The notes under the pieces were generated by a model. The model was not told where the DNA came from. It did not search any database and saw only the letters and a list, made by a program, of their open reading frames with translations. This document shows positions 39,201 through 52,900 of a DNA stretch of 64,000 nt, piece by piece (the first letter of the stretch is position 1; each line of letters begins with the position of its first letter). The DNA comes from Smittia aterrima. Taxonomy: Eukaryota > Arthropoda > Insecta > Diptera > Chironomidae. Location: positions 124,854 through 188,853 of the forward strand of contig CP093830.1 in assembly GCA_033063855.1 (NCBI GenBank). Reading direction: 5' to 3'. Made by a program: the position numbers and the translations under genes.

Positions 39201-42200
39201 TGATGATGTAAAATATTTCCTTACGTGAACACTGGCATGAGAGATAAGCGCAAGAAATGAGGGTGGAAAATATTTAAAAAGATTATATTTTTGTATTTGA
39301 GTTGAGAAGAATGGTTTTCGTTTAAAAATCTCGAAGGGATGCTGCGTGCTATTGTGTCTTGAAATGAATCATGAGTTTTCATGCATCAATAATAAATAAA
39401 CGTCGATCGTCTAGTTAATAGCCAATTAATTAAGGGGTCCAAAAGAAATAATCTCCAGGCAGACTCTCTTCGAGTCAATAAAAGAGAAATCTTCGAATTG
39501 AAACTAATTGCATGAGTTTTCCTTCAGTCAAAAAAGTGAAGGCGAAAAGAAAAAGAAAATTCGCCTGTCTGGAGAAGAGTTCGAATTAAAGAGAAGAGAA
39601 AACTTCAGTTTTTGAGGGTCATGATATTTAATTTGCTATTAATTGGAAAATGGATTACGGGTAAATCATTCGATGGAAAATTGATGAGGTTTCATGTCGG
39701 GCAGTGCTCACGTTTAGGCAATTTTATTTCCAAATTTGTGTTGGTGAGAACAGGGAGCGTTAGGATCTTTGCAAATCCGTTGAATAAATATTTTCCGAGC
39801 AGCATGTTTAAGATTTCAATTATGTCTTGTGATGACAACTCTTGGCAGGAAGCTGCATTTTACATCACAAAGACATGTGACTCATTAAATCACGCGTGAA
39901 ATTCCATAAGTTTTGTGAACGGCCGACAGGTTCTCAAGCGTCTCGAAACGTTCGCTCATAACTCGACGAAGAATGAGGGATACAACCGCGACTTAAGATG
40001 ATAATTAATGAACTGAAAACATTCAAAACATTTTTCTTTTTCTCGCACACAGAAGCTTGAGACGAATTAATCAAAAACATTCCCAAGTTGACTTTTTAAG
40101 TGACGCGATGTTTACATTGAAATTATTTTTGATATTTCAACAATCTTCTTAAGTGTTTTATGGCTCGTGCATGTGACTATTAATTTGCCTTTGAGAAATG
40201 ATCAGACTGCAAAGATATTTTCGATAACTCAAATTGCTTTCTATGTCAAGACGATTCCTCGTGTCGATCGTTAAATGACTTGATTTGCGAACAACGAGCA
40301 GCTAATTGGACGCACAACAATATTTATTTTAAGACTACACTTTTATTTTCACCAAACGTTTACACCACAGGGATTCGAGGATTTTTCAAAAATAAAATGA
40401 AAAGATTTCTCAGCACATCAATCAAGTTTCCTCCGAGAGCTCAAGTGTATTATGTTCGACTTACTTTCTCATTCATTTCTGTGGCGTTTTGCGTTTGATC
40501 TTTGAAAAATCAGAGCAACTGTTTGCTCCGAGATCCCTTCACTTTCTCTCATACTTGATTGCTTAATTCTCATAAATCCCTTCAATTATTATTGATTCAC
40601 ACACGACGAAGCTTCTTCAGCGATCAGCCCACATCCTGACTACTCATTAAGCCGCGTGCATCATTATTTGTTTAAAAATATTCATCTGAAATAAAATATC
40701 ACGAGAAGAAAAAGATTTGAAAACGAACGAGCTCAAGCCGCCTGCATTTGAATATTAATTTTTTTTTTGTATGAAGGGAAAATTTCATGCAAAAACGAAC
40801 GAGAGATTGAAAATGAAATTACATGCTATTTGAGAAAGTTTAAAATTGCTTTTCCTTCTAAAAATATCTTCGCATTTACGTGGACGAGTTCATCAGTGAT
40901 CTAACAGAACTCAATGAGGTTCCTTAGTAATCTGAGTAATAAGAACATTAGATTTCACCAGTCAACTCTTTCTAGACTTCCTTTTACGTCACTCATCAAT
41001 TCACCCTATGATGCAAGTGTTTTCTTTCCCTTCCCTGCAAATGAATGTTTTATTAAAAGATGTAGTTTTCATTGAGGAAAGAATTTTAATAGGACTTTAA
41101 GCAATTTTCACATGCTAAAATTCCGAGTCAATGTACCCGCAAATGTTTTTTTAAATCGAAATGAGATTTTGCTTTGCCACATCTCGTGCAGCTTTTCAAG
41201 AAAAATTTACAGAGAATTTCACTCAATTAGCCATCATAAATAACAATCATAATTCAAGAAATTCTTCGAAGGAGAAGCCGAAACATGAGAGACTTTACGA
41301 TAAAGCAAAAGAAAACGTTTCTAGTTCTGAAACTTCTTGAGCACAATTAAACTTTAATTGGAGATTGGAAAGAGACGACTTACACAAAGCTAATGCTCAT
41401 GTTATAGCAATTATCAAATCCTTGCATCAGCAAAAACTTTATGCAAACATTCCTTCAATTATTCAAAATTCCCCAATAAATTCATGCACATAATGCTAAA
41501 ACCCATTCGTTATACATGAACAAGCTTCGAGTGATGTTCAGGATCTCTCTCCACTCCCTCCGCCCAACTACAAAATTCCAGTAATTATTATGCATGAGCA
41601 TTTCACAGTGGAAAGCGTTTAAAACGTTTTATTGATTTTCTGTAGTCTGCATCAAATCCAACATAAATGTTATGATTGCTGCGTTTATGTGTAAAAGCCT
41701 AATTAATTAAATTTTCGTCTACCTTTTGTAACGACAGCGATCCACTTGAAGGGGGTGGAATTTTAGAATGTGAATCTGATACGTAAAATATAATTATTCA
41801 TATTAAGGGGGAATGATTTTGTAGAGTAATCACTCAAGAATAATGATTCGATGGGGGTTGTTGAGTCGATTTCGCTTTAAATTTACTACTTTTAAATACG
41901 TCAACATGTTTTATACCTGACATCACTTGCTTCCACTCCCCACTGACAATAACTCAATTTAATGAAGCATAGAGTTGAAAGAGTTTTCGTTTAAATTAAT
42001 CCCTGCGACAAATTCCACTTCATTCAAACTTTGTGATTTAATTTTCAGTCATTTCAAGAGATAATAAACAAATATCCCCTTGATAATGCTCAAGCATTGC
42101 ATACCTTAACTATCATGAATGTGAATCAAAGCATTGTAAAAAAATAACTTTCGACGGCGGTTAAGACTTGCATTTGGAAGTTAATTCAAATTTACGGAGT

Positions 42201-45200
42201 GTTTTAATGAAAATTATCCGGAAATTTCTTTTAAAAAACCATCACGAGGAAAACAATTCGCTTGAGATGAAAAGAATAAAAGAACTCGCGAAGTGTTATG
42301 GACTCTTACGTCGAATTTAGTTTCAGGTGACGTAACTTTATTATGTTTCATACGAAAAACACGAATTACTATTCGAAATTAAATATAAATCACAGGTAGA
42401 CAACATTTTATGGCATTTTAATATTTTCCTCTCATGTTATGCGGCAGATGACTACTATGTACGTACTCACCCCATCACTCTGAGCTGACTCCCACTCGAA
42501 GAGGATTACGATACACAATGTTGCAAAATAATTCGCTTGAGGCGCTTTTGGATGGAATAAAAGCGATGACGATTGTGAAAATAGTATTGCAGGTTCTGAC
42601 ATGGAAAAGTGAAAAGAAAATTCAAAATGAAATATTTAAAACGTTCAATAGACAGTTCATCGGGTCCCTCCTCCTCACATGGTTCATTTTTCCTTTTGTG
42701 CGCTTAACTTCATTGAACAATAAAAAAAATATGACAGAAAAATTTCTTTCTCCTCAAAAACTGCTTACAAATCATAAAATCAATAAGTCAAATGGAATTT
42801 GGCCTCGAGGGAGTTCTTCCATCGTACCCTTCGCCCACTGTCGCTCCTGCTCTCTCTTATGTCAGATCGAAGGAAACGTTTTAAGTGACTCGAGGTTGTG
42901 AATTTTTTATGTCGAGCATTGAGAGTTTGTTTATGTTTTTGCGTCGCTGTATTCATTTACTTGAGGGATGAAATATTTGATGCAATTGTCTTGTAATTTT
43001 GACTAGGTTGTTCTTCAGGATAATAAAATTTCTGATGAAAGAATGTTTGTTTATTCAGAAAATTACGAAGATATCTTAATTTCTTCTTCAAACTACGAGT
43101 GAATAATTAAAAATGTTTGTTCTTAAATTATCAACAAATATTGAAAAATAATCAATCCCACGTCGACTTTTATGTTTCACCCGAAAAGTCAAAATAAGTT
43201 TCATATCAAACCGAATATTTGCTGTTCGCTGAAAGGAAGTATTCAAATTGCTTTATTGTGTATTTTCCCGATACAATTCAGTAGCAGGCAACTTTTGATG
43301 TTGAGTTTTTATTTTAGCATTTATTTTGGATTCTGCTGTTGCTGATCGCTGACTAATTTCAGCTTAATTCGATTGTGACAATATTTCAATTTAAATTCAA
43401 ACGCTGTCAATGACTAAGTTCATCGTAATTTCGATAAATAAATAATTACATTGAGCCATTAATTGCAATGTGTGCTTTGCATATTTTAATGCCGAATGCA
43501 CCATTTGACATATTTTACCATTTGAAATAATCCTTCGAAGCCGAGACATCAATTTAAATAATTGAAAGGACAATTGTGTCCTTAATGCGCCTGATTAACT
43601 TTACCTTGTGAATTATTTACGTCTTGAGTTCATCTCTCGATGTCATTGGAAATTCAATGAAATCAGCGACATTTCTGTTAAATCCTGAAAAATAGCTCAA
43701 GCTGAGTCGTAAAATTTATATTTTGAACATCTGAGGATTTGTCGTCATTAAAAAAAATTTGATTGGGAAATCTGATGCTGATTGATGGTGTCAACTGACG
43801 TTGCGTATCGGAAAATCGTTTTCTTCAAAGAGACTTTGAATCAAAGATTTAAATATTTTAATAGCTTCTTTGAATTTAATTTTGGGATCAGTTTTCCATT
43901 AGAAGTCTTTTCAGTGAAGTTTGATCCCAAAACAACAAATTTTGGAATAGTGTTAAAAATAATTCTGAAAAAAAATCTAAAAAATTGTTTTATTGTCGAT
44001 TTAATTATGAAATTAAACTTTATCAGACAATAATCAAAATTCGCAGGACATTTCTAATGTTGAATACAAGATTGCCAGTTCCTTTAGCGAAAACATGTTT
44101 GTCTCATTAAAATTGTTGCTGAAATATTTGTTCAAATCGATGGCGATTTACGAAACTTTAAAATAAAATTTTCTTTTACTCTAGGAATATTTTTTGTAAT
44201 ACTAAGCTTATCCATCCATGAAAAATTAAGCTGCCGAGACCTAAACTCGTCAATTTGTCTCTGATGCGTTTTTTTGTATAACAAAAACATGATACGATTT
44301 AGCTAATGTTTTCGTCAGAAAATGGACGTCTCCTTATTTATAATATCTTCTGTCTTAAGCTGCTTTAAATTTTATCAACCAGATTCTGGTCATGATCGCC
44401 ATCAGGCCAATAGTCAACGTTGTAAGGAATTATTGCTTGAAAATTAAACTCGTTTTGAAATATTTTTACAGGTCAATCCAGTCAGCTTCTTCAACCCCTC
44501 TCCTACAATGTAGTTGCAATCTGTCATTGTTAGTCAAGGCATCTTTACGCTGAGATGCTCGGCAACAAAGTATTTCAAGTTGTTGATCGGGAATTTGCCC
44601 GAAAATTCTCAACGTTTAAAATTCTCGTTTGATAGTCTTGAAACCTTTTCTTCTTCTTACCTCAATCTCGCTGCCGTTCTTCATTATAAACAATAATTTT
44701 TTAACTCGTCGCTCTCAAACGACTTTATGGTCGTCGTGTAATAAAAGTCTACATTAGCGCACCTTAAAAACGAGATTGCGTTTGAGACTCAAGAGACAGT
44801 CTCGTTTATTGAAGAAGAAAAATTAAAAAGTTAGCGAATCGAGAAGAAAGAGAAACGAGAACTTTATTTACGCCTTTGGTGGTCAATTAGTTAACGATTG
44901 AGACGCTTTTAAATGCCTTCTCCATAAATTCATTCTCGTATTCCATCGCATTTGCTTTTAATTTTCGTTCGTCGTCAAACGGCTACTGTTTCAAGTTAAA
45001 AGCAAGAATGTGTAGGCACGTTATCGGTTGCTTGTTTGTGATTGAATATATTCAGTTTCACCATTAGCTTGAGTGCCCAGCGAGAAGAAAAATGCAGAAC
45101 CAATTCCAAACAGTAAACGCAAGAGAAGTTTAGCGTAAAGTTTTGTTTCTTTCGGGGACGACCGGCTGCTTTCAGATTAATCGCGATATCGTTCGGATAT

Positions 45201-46947
45201 ATTCAATGCCAAAGCAACTTATTTTAAATCAATAAAGACAGCGTCGCAGTGATACAACATATCTCATTCTCTCTTAGTTTTATGACCCACTGCAATGGCA
45301 GGAAACTGCACTTAATGAGAGAAGAAATCGCATTAAAGGAAGGCGCGAGCGACAAGAGTCAGTAAATCATCCATAAAATTCCATAAATTTAATTTTGACG
45401 ACAGGTTCTACAGCATTTCACGCCGTTCATAATATTTCGAATGTTCTCGAGGCGTCGTCTTAAGGAATTGCAACTTCTTCGAGACAAATTAATCAAAGGA
45501 GAAAATATATTTCTCGCTCAATACTCTCAACTCAACAGAAAAGATCACTTAAGTTTAATTACATCTGGCTCTTCACTTCGTTTTATGATGAAGAGCGCAT
45601 TTTCACCGAGACATGAGAAGCGAACGAAGGCAGCAGACGAAGAAAGAGTCTCAAGCCAAAGCGATGAGGATTTTTAAAAATAAATATCCATTTAATCTTC
45701 TGAAGCTTCTCTGTCTTTTAAAGACATTAATGAAACAGTTTTTCAAATTAAAATGCTTTATTTTCGAGAAAAATCAGATTTTTCGTCCCACTTGCTCGCA
45801 TTTACGGCTTCGGCTTTGTTTTCGAAAGCCGAAGAGAACGACAAATTGGTTGAAATAAATTCTGATTTCAGGGGCCCTGTTTCACTGACTGATGTCCTCT
45901 GTTGGCAACTAAAATCATTTCCGTGAGAAAAATCGTTTAAAATGTAGACAATGATGTTACATATAATTAGGTATTTTACTGTTGACACATCAATCAATTT
46001 TCGAACGAGCACGGAAAGAAATTAGGAAAATCGGAAAATGTATTTCAAAACTTTGACGTTAGTTGAAAAGTGTCATTAAGTTTTTAATTAGGTGCTGTGG
46101 ATAGGTATTTTGTTAGAGGAACTGCGATATTTCAGCGCGTAATCGTCATCGTCCTGCAATCTGACTCACGAAAACATTTTCATTAGCATCGCTCATTTTT
46201 GACGGAAGTTAAAATTTTAATGCCGCAAAAGCTCTTTATACTCGCTTGCAATTCACGTTAGTCGTTCACAAGCTTTTCGATTTGGTAATGCGCGCAAATC
46301 AATCGCGAAAATCCCATATCGCCGAGAAATTGAATTTTCATGGCTTAATTAATTTTAAATAGCTGGCAGTTAGCGGGCTTGTTTGGGGGAAAAAATTCAA
46401 TTCGGAAATTCACTTTATGAGCGTCGATCGACTGCAAAAAAAGAGAAAACACCGGCAAACAAATAAATTTTCTGAAAATTTTCAATTAAAATCAGTTTTT
46501 GCAATTTTATTACAGTCATGGCAATTGCAATTATTTCTCGTATACAAAAAAACCACATCAATAATGAGCAGATGAAAAAATAGTTAATTACTCACTAGCA
46601 GTTACTAAACGTTCGCTACATATGACTCACGAAATTGACAAACTATCGCCATTTGTTTGCAAATGATGACTCTAAGTTGCACGGTTGGCTTTTGAAAATT
46701 CCTTTCGATTTTCTTTAAAGGTAGATAAATAAATGACTTTCCCGAAGAAATTTTTTTCTTTTAGATATGTTTCATCGAATGAAGATTTATCAGCTTCTAA
46801 TCATTTATCATCACACTAAGTTCTTAACTCAATTATAAATTCGACATGAAATGGCAAAAAAGGGAAACTTTTGTTTCAGAAATTGTCTGTCTTTGACTTG
46901 AAAGTTCTCAGATTTCACTTCTTCAATTTCTGAAACTTGAACTTTTT
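36203..46947. other. Gene desert between Top1 and the NK7.1-type gene
   Basis: 10.7 kb without a supportable gene. ORFs are short, biased and without splice partners. Contains the Top1 3' UTR, an AT-rich stretch and a small (TC)n run at 39061..39076. Given the adjoining homeobox gene it may hold downstream regulatory elements, but I could not identify any with confidence. Confidence 0.55.
39061..39076 (+). repeat. (TC)8 microsatellite
   Basis: Sixteen bases of uninterrupted TC repeat in the gene desert. No functional claim. Confidence 0.8.
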
Positions 46948-49900
46948 TCAGAGATAATTGCGTTTTAGATTTAGCGCCACAGGTGCTGCAGACTTAGCTT
47001 TGAAGTCATTCACGGGAATCTTTGTCACCGATAAACGACTTTCGACATCGTGGAAGTTATGGTAAGAACTTTTCATCATCAAGTCGTGATTCAAAGTACT
47101 AAAGTTTGAGGTTGGTTTGATTGGAATCGAATGAGCTTTGACTTTTGGTGGTTCCATATGCTTGCTGATTTTTGTTCCGTTCGATTGTTGCTTCAGTCGT
47201 GAGTTCTGCTTTGCCGTTATCTTTGCGTTGAGCTCAGCTGCGATTGACTTTCCCGTTTTTGTAGTGATAGGAGATGAAGCGTCAGTATAAACCTCCTGAT
47301 TCGAGACTTTGGACAATCCGTTGGTTTTTAGTTCAGCAGAATCCGAATGCGTAACATTTTCCTGTTTCTTCCATTTTGTTCTTCGATTTTGGAACTAAAT
47401 AAGGGAAAATTGTCTGTTAGGACTCTATAAATTATGCAAACGTTTAGCTCGAGCAGGCTTACCCAAATTTTGACCTGGAACGAAAATAGAAAAGGAAAAG
47501 TTTTAGTTTTGCGAAATCTTTTTTGTTTTTCGTCAGGTAGTAAAAGTTTCTCGAGTGAAAATCTTTGAGTTTATCCGGAACTTCATTTTATCAAATTATC
47601 CGGAAAAAATCAATTCTCTATAATTCATGAGTGATTTAATTTGAATAAACAAAAAGTTGGCTTTCATCTTCACTCAATTCTGCCTTTATTGCCTTCACAT
47701 CTCTCCAGCCGTTCATACATTGAACGTCATTTCACGGAATATTTATGTTCCGCTCCTCGACAGCAGCGAAAGCAATTGAGAATTACATAAAACATTAATC
47801 CCCATTTATTACGAAAACCACCCTCACACTACCGCCTCATCATACCCGCCCATCGAGCACAATACTATTCCAAGTTGTAGCTCTTAAATCAGACGAATAC
47901 TTTTATCATCATCGTCGACTTATTGAATTTTATTTGCTACATAATGGATATTTGATTTTCACGAAACGATGAGATGCGAGAGAGCGAGAGACGGAAAACT
48001 TGCATTGAGCATGAGCAAAGAGAATGAACGGAAATGTAAGCCCAACAAAAAGGAGAAATCAACGATTCGTTTAACGATTATCACTCAATAACAGTTTATT
48101 AAATGAATAATAAACTCGAAATGATTTAATTTTAGAAACGATTTTGTTCGTGGGGACGAGGGGGTGCGAGATTTCTCTTGAATCAAATAAAATCGATGGC
48201 AGCGACCCGAAATAAACCGTCGACGTAACGACATCAAACTCAATTTATTATGCAGTTGAAAACATGAACTCGAAGCGATTTGAAGAGCGTAATCGCTTTC
48301 GAAAAGGCGAATGTTGTTGCCCGAAGCAAATCGATAACATAAATTGGCTTTGTGAGCAACATTGTTGTGATATCCTTTCGTGTGGCGCGGTTTTTGGATG
48401 AGCGAGTGCCATCGGCAAAGATAAAAAACGTTTCAATTATTATTTGATTGTTCATTGTTGTTATTTCAGTTTTAATGACTCGAAGGCAAGTTTTCTATAT
48501 TTCCGAGACTCTACATAAATGTCGAATCTATTTTTGATGATTTCCTTCTGCACTTCTCGTGACCCTCACTGCTCATTCGCCTGAGCAAGGGTTGATTGTT
48601 TGAAATTATAAGCCTTCCCTATTCATTCGAGAACTTAGTGCATTATTAAATTACCAGAGAATCATTTTTGTTTCGAGTTTCAACATAAATCAAAAGGTCA
48701 ATTTGTTTTTATCAATAAATTTGTTTTTGATATCGCTCTTAGGAGGATCATTCATAAATTACATTCCTGAATATTTTTTTCAATTTGGAAAATCTCAATT
48801 AAATTTTGATTGATGACACACGTTGTGAATGTCGCCTAATTAAATTGTCATCCATTCAGCCGTCACTAGAGCAATCATCGATGTATTTATCTTTGAGACA
48901 GGCTCGTTTAGAAGAACTCAATTGAACGAAAGCAGAAGAACGCCGATAATTAAGCGTTCATAATCAATAACAATCATAATGGAGACATATGAGAAGGGGA
49001 AGTTAAACACAATAGTATTTAGATACTAGTTAGACCGAAATTCAAATTAGAACTATAAAGAAGATTAAAACGTTTGCCGTCGTGGAATGGAAACGGAAAT
49101 GTTAATTTTCATCCGCCAGACTATTAAAAGTTGTTAAGTTTGTTATCTGTCAGAAGAATAAGAAGACTTAGAAGCGAAGGAAAGCAGCGAACGCTTAAAA
49201 AAACAGACCTCTCCAATGAAATGTGATACTTTTCATAATACTTAATGAATATTTAAAAACCATATTTTCTCTTTTTATGATCCTTAATTGCTTGTCGACG
49301 TTCACTCGGCTCTTTTTGGATAGACGCTCTTAGCTGGAATCCGAAGCAATTAAAATGAATTTGTGAAGTTGCATGAGGATGGTTCTTCTCTTTATCAAAT
49401 TAAATAAATGAATGTTTCCACGAAAGGAAAGAAAAAGAAAGTAGAGAAACCTTAGGCGAGGGATTGCTTGATTTGAAATGTTGGATACCACCCACAAAAT
49501 ACGGAAATTAGGAGACTTCTGTGAATTACTGTCTAAGTATGAGGACATTAAATTAAATCGTTTAATTGAGTGAACTGTTGTGTTAAATATTTGAACTTTT
49601 TCTGCAGACTCGTCATAAGCTAGAGACAAATTCTCGTCTAAAATGTTTTTTAGAGCAACTCAAAACATATTAACCATATTGGTTTTCTCATCATGTTCAA
49701 CACATTTTCTCGCCTATTTATTTATGTTGACACTACCGAGTCAATTATCACATTATTCTAACGATTATCGTTATTGTAATTACTTGAAAGGCGAGAAGAG
49801 CAGAAATAGTTTTTTTTTTCTTGTCTCGAAGTTCTGAATGAGTCAGTGACATTTGATGACTTTCCGGATAAGCTGCTCAATGTAAAGTTATTTTTAAATG

Positions 49901-52900
49901 CCGCTTAGCATTAAAAATCCTTCCTCGAAGATGTCTCGAGAATATAACAAACAAGCTTCACCGAGGAAATCTTGTTTTCACTTGAAAATCATACGATTTA
50001 TCGAAAATAATTCCTCAAAAAGTTTTCTCTGTTGTTATGGCGATCGAAAAACATTTCGTCAATCAAATGTCTCTTCGTGCCTCTTAATTGTCTTCGCAAT
50101 GGTTCAAAACGATCTAACGAAACGTTTTACGATGATTTATGATTTTACTCAATGCTCGCATGCGATGATTAATTGGCAATTATAAGCCAAGAACTTTCTG
50201 CACGAAAATTGCGTTTTCATTTGGCGGAAAAAGAAATTAAAAGTCGCAAAGGGCAGAACGCGCTCGCTCGTTCACTTAATTTATGACATGCAAATTGCGG
50301 CGGTGAATTTGCAGACATCTCAGGACAGCTCGATTTGGGTCAAATTGCTCGTGCCGAGCGTCGTTCAGCTATTGATTCAAGTTAATTGAAAATTAGAATC
50401 GCGGAATGTTCATGCTTCGAGCAAGCCGCAACAAGCGTGAAGTTGTCTCTCCTAAAATAAATTCCAAGTTAGTGGGAGCACATGATCTCAGATATTATTT
50501 CAGCAATCAAATCTGACTGAACAAGACTTTACCATCGTCAACATAAATCATTAATGAAAATATTTTCATTTCGACGGGTAACAGCGGATGAATTCATCAT
50601 CGAACTCGAATGGAATGACACAGAAGAGAACAACATCGCACCAGATAAAATGTTGCTTGTTCCTCGAATGTGTCAGAAATAAATTCGTCAAACTTTTGAT
50701 GTTTTTTAAACGCTCATAAAATACTGAACCGCTCGTCACTCTGCGCCCTAAACTGCATACGTGAAACTGTTTAAATTGAATTTTATGTTATTCCTTCTTT
50801 ATATTTATTTATTCGACTTAATTGTGGACTCTCCAGTCTGACTTTATTTTTCTTCTTCGGGGCAACTGGAAGCGCTTGCATGAGATCATCAATCAATTTA
50901 AAAGTGAATGTGAGTGTCGCTTGAATTTGAAGCGGGGGAATTGCTTATTAAATCCGTTTATTGCATCGCTCGTTGCCTGATTGTCTGCATGATGGTTGAC
51001 TCTTTGTAAATGAGCCTTTAAATTGAACGTTGCTGTGATAAATTGAGTTGAATTTAAATGAAAGGGAAGATTAAGAAATGGCGTCACGTAAATTTATGAT
51101 GATCGCAAGTTATTTTAAAGAAGGAAGGATCATAAATTGTCTAATTAACTTTCCCACTCGTGGATTTCACCAAAAAGCAGAGACAACTTAACTTGTTTGC
51201 TAAAGTTTTATCGCAATCAACTAAGCTCTTGAATATTTCTATTTGAGACTGGAAATGCAACTGATTGTTCCTCAGCCACTAATCAATTACAATTTCTCGA
51301 GAGATTTATAAATAATTTAACCGCAATCAAGTTAATTATCTCACCTGAGTTTCAGTCACATTGAGAAGCTTTGCCATTTCCGATCGCTCGCTTGAACTCA
51401 AATATTTTTTCACTTCAAATTGTTTTTCGAGCTCGAATATTTGACGTCCTGTGAATGTTGTTCTGGCTTTCTTCTTTCTCTTTCCATCCGGTGACTGCTC
51501 ATCATAACCATCTTCGTTGATTGATTCATCATCATCGATTTCTTTTCCATTCGCCGTGTCTTTGTAGCTCATTGAGTCATTCGATAAATAAGAATCGGAA
51601 GTTGCTTCAATCGATCTCTTTCGCTTTAGAATCGATTTCGTCGGTAAATCTGTAAAAATTGCATTTTTATCCAGTTTGTGAATAAATTTAAATAGATTAC
51701 TCGAGATCGTTTGTACATCTGTAATTACGAATCAAAATTCCGATTCATTTGAATTTTCAATCTGTCATTGACATTCCAAGTTGCCCTTCCATTAGGAAGC
51801 GCTTCAAATTAATTGCAAAACTTTATGAATGGGAGAGTTCATAGATGAAGTTTATCTTGAGAGATTAATCAACTTTTGAGAGACTTATCAAACTAACTCA
51901 ATCTAGCTCCACTATGACTATGCTTCCCTGAATGAATGTCTTAACTATCTCTCGATATTTTATTCATTATTCGACAATGTCTCAATTGCCCGATCCTAAA
52001 CGACTATCAATTGGAATCAAATGGAGTGAGTAATTGAGTCGGAATTTCAAATAAAATTTATCACATGAAAGAAAAACTTGAATTCAATGAAACGAGAGGA
52101 GGGAGAATATTGAATTTTAATTGAATCAACAACCAGATATCAATTGATTTCACATTTTTCTGCTCTTGGCGATGTTTTTATTATCTCCAACACAAAATAA
52201 ATTCTGCAGAGGAAAAATAAATTTAATTGGATTGCTAAATGATTGCCGAATGCAAGTTTTATTATCAATGAGTGAGAGTTTCATCCTGGCCCACCCACAA
52301 TGAGAGAGCTTCAACAGTTTAGAGACGTGCATAATGATTGTGCCAAAAATAATAATAATAGTTGACAGTGTTTTATGTCAGTCGCTTCCACCAGCCCGTA
52401 ATTATTAATTGCGCAATTGCTAATTGAATCGAAATCAATTTAAAGCACTTAATGACTCATTCACGCGATGACAACGAGGCTCGAGGAGGACGTTGCTTTG
52501 AAAGGAAAATTTTTGTGTTTGTTCAATTCGAAATGACTTTTCAGCGACGTTAATGATTTTTCTTGCTCTCGAAGCTTCAAAAATAAATCGCTTTGCATGG
52601 GAGAGCGAAGAATGAAAATATTACACAAAAAAAATGAAATAAGAAAAACGAAGCACGGGTTGTATTAAATTTAATAATTCATAAAATGCTTCTAAGCGGA
52701 GCGATGTAGGTAAAAAATCGTCGTCGACGACGTCGCTTCGAATGAATCATCATTTAAAGAAGCATGAAGCACTGAGGCACACACAATGAACAAATCGCTG
52801 TGAATGAAAGTCAAATTAACCCATAAATGAATCTTTATGTGTCTTCTCGATGAAATTACGGGCTTCTTTGTGAGACGAGCAGAGAGGGAGGGGGAGACAA

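Noticed and set aside
42518..42901. 127-aa plus ORF in the gene desert
   Set aside because: Mixed composition without any family motif or splice continuity.
51336..51572. Homeobox ORF read through the exon end (…TETQVR)
   Set aside because: The V-R tail is intron sequence after the gtgagat donor; the true continuation is the microexon VKIW.
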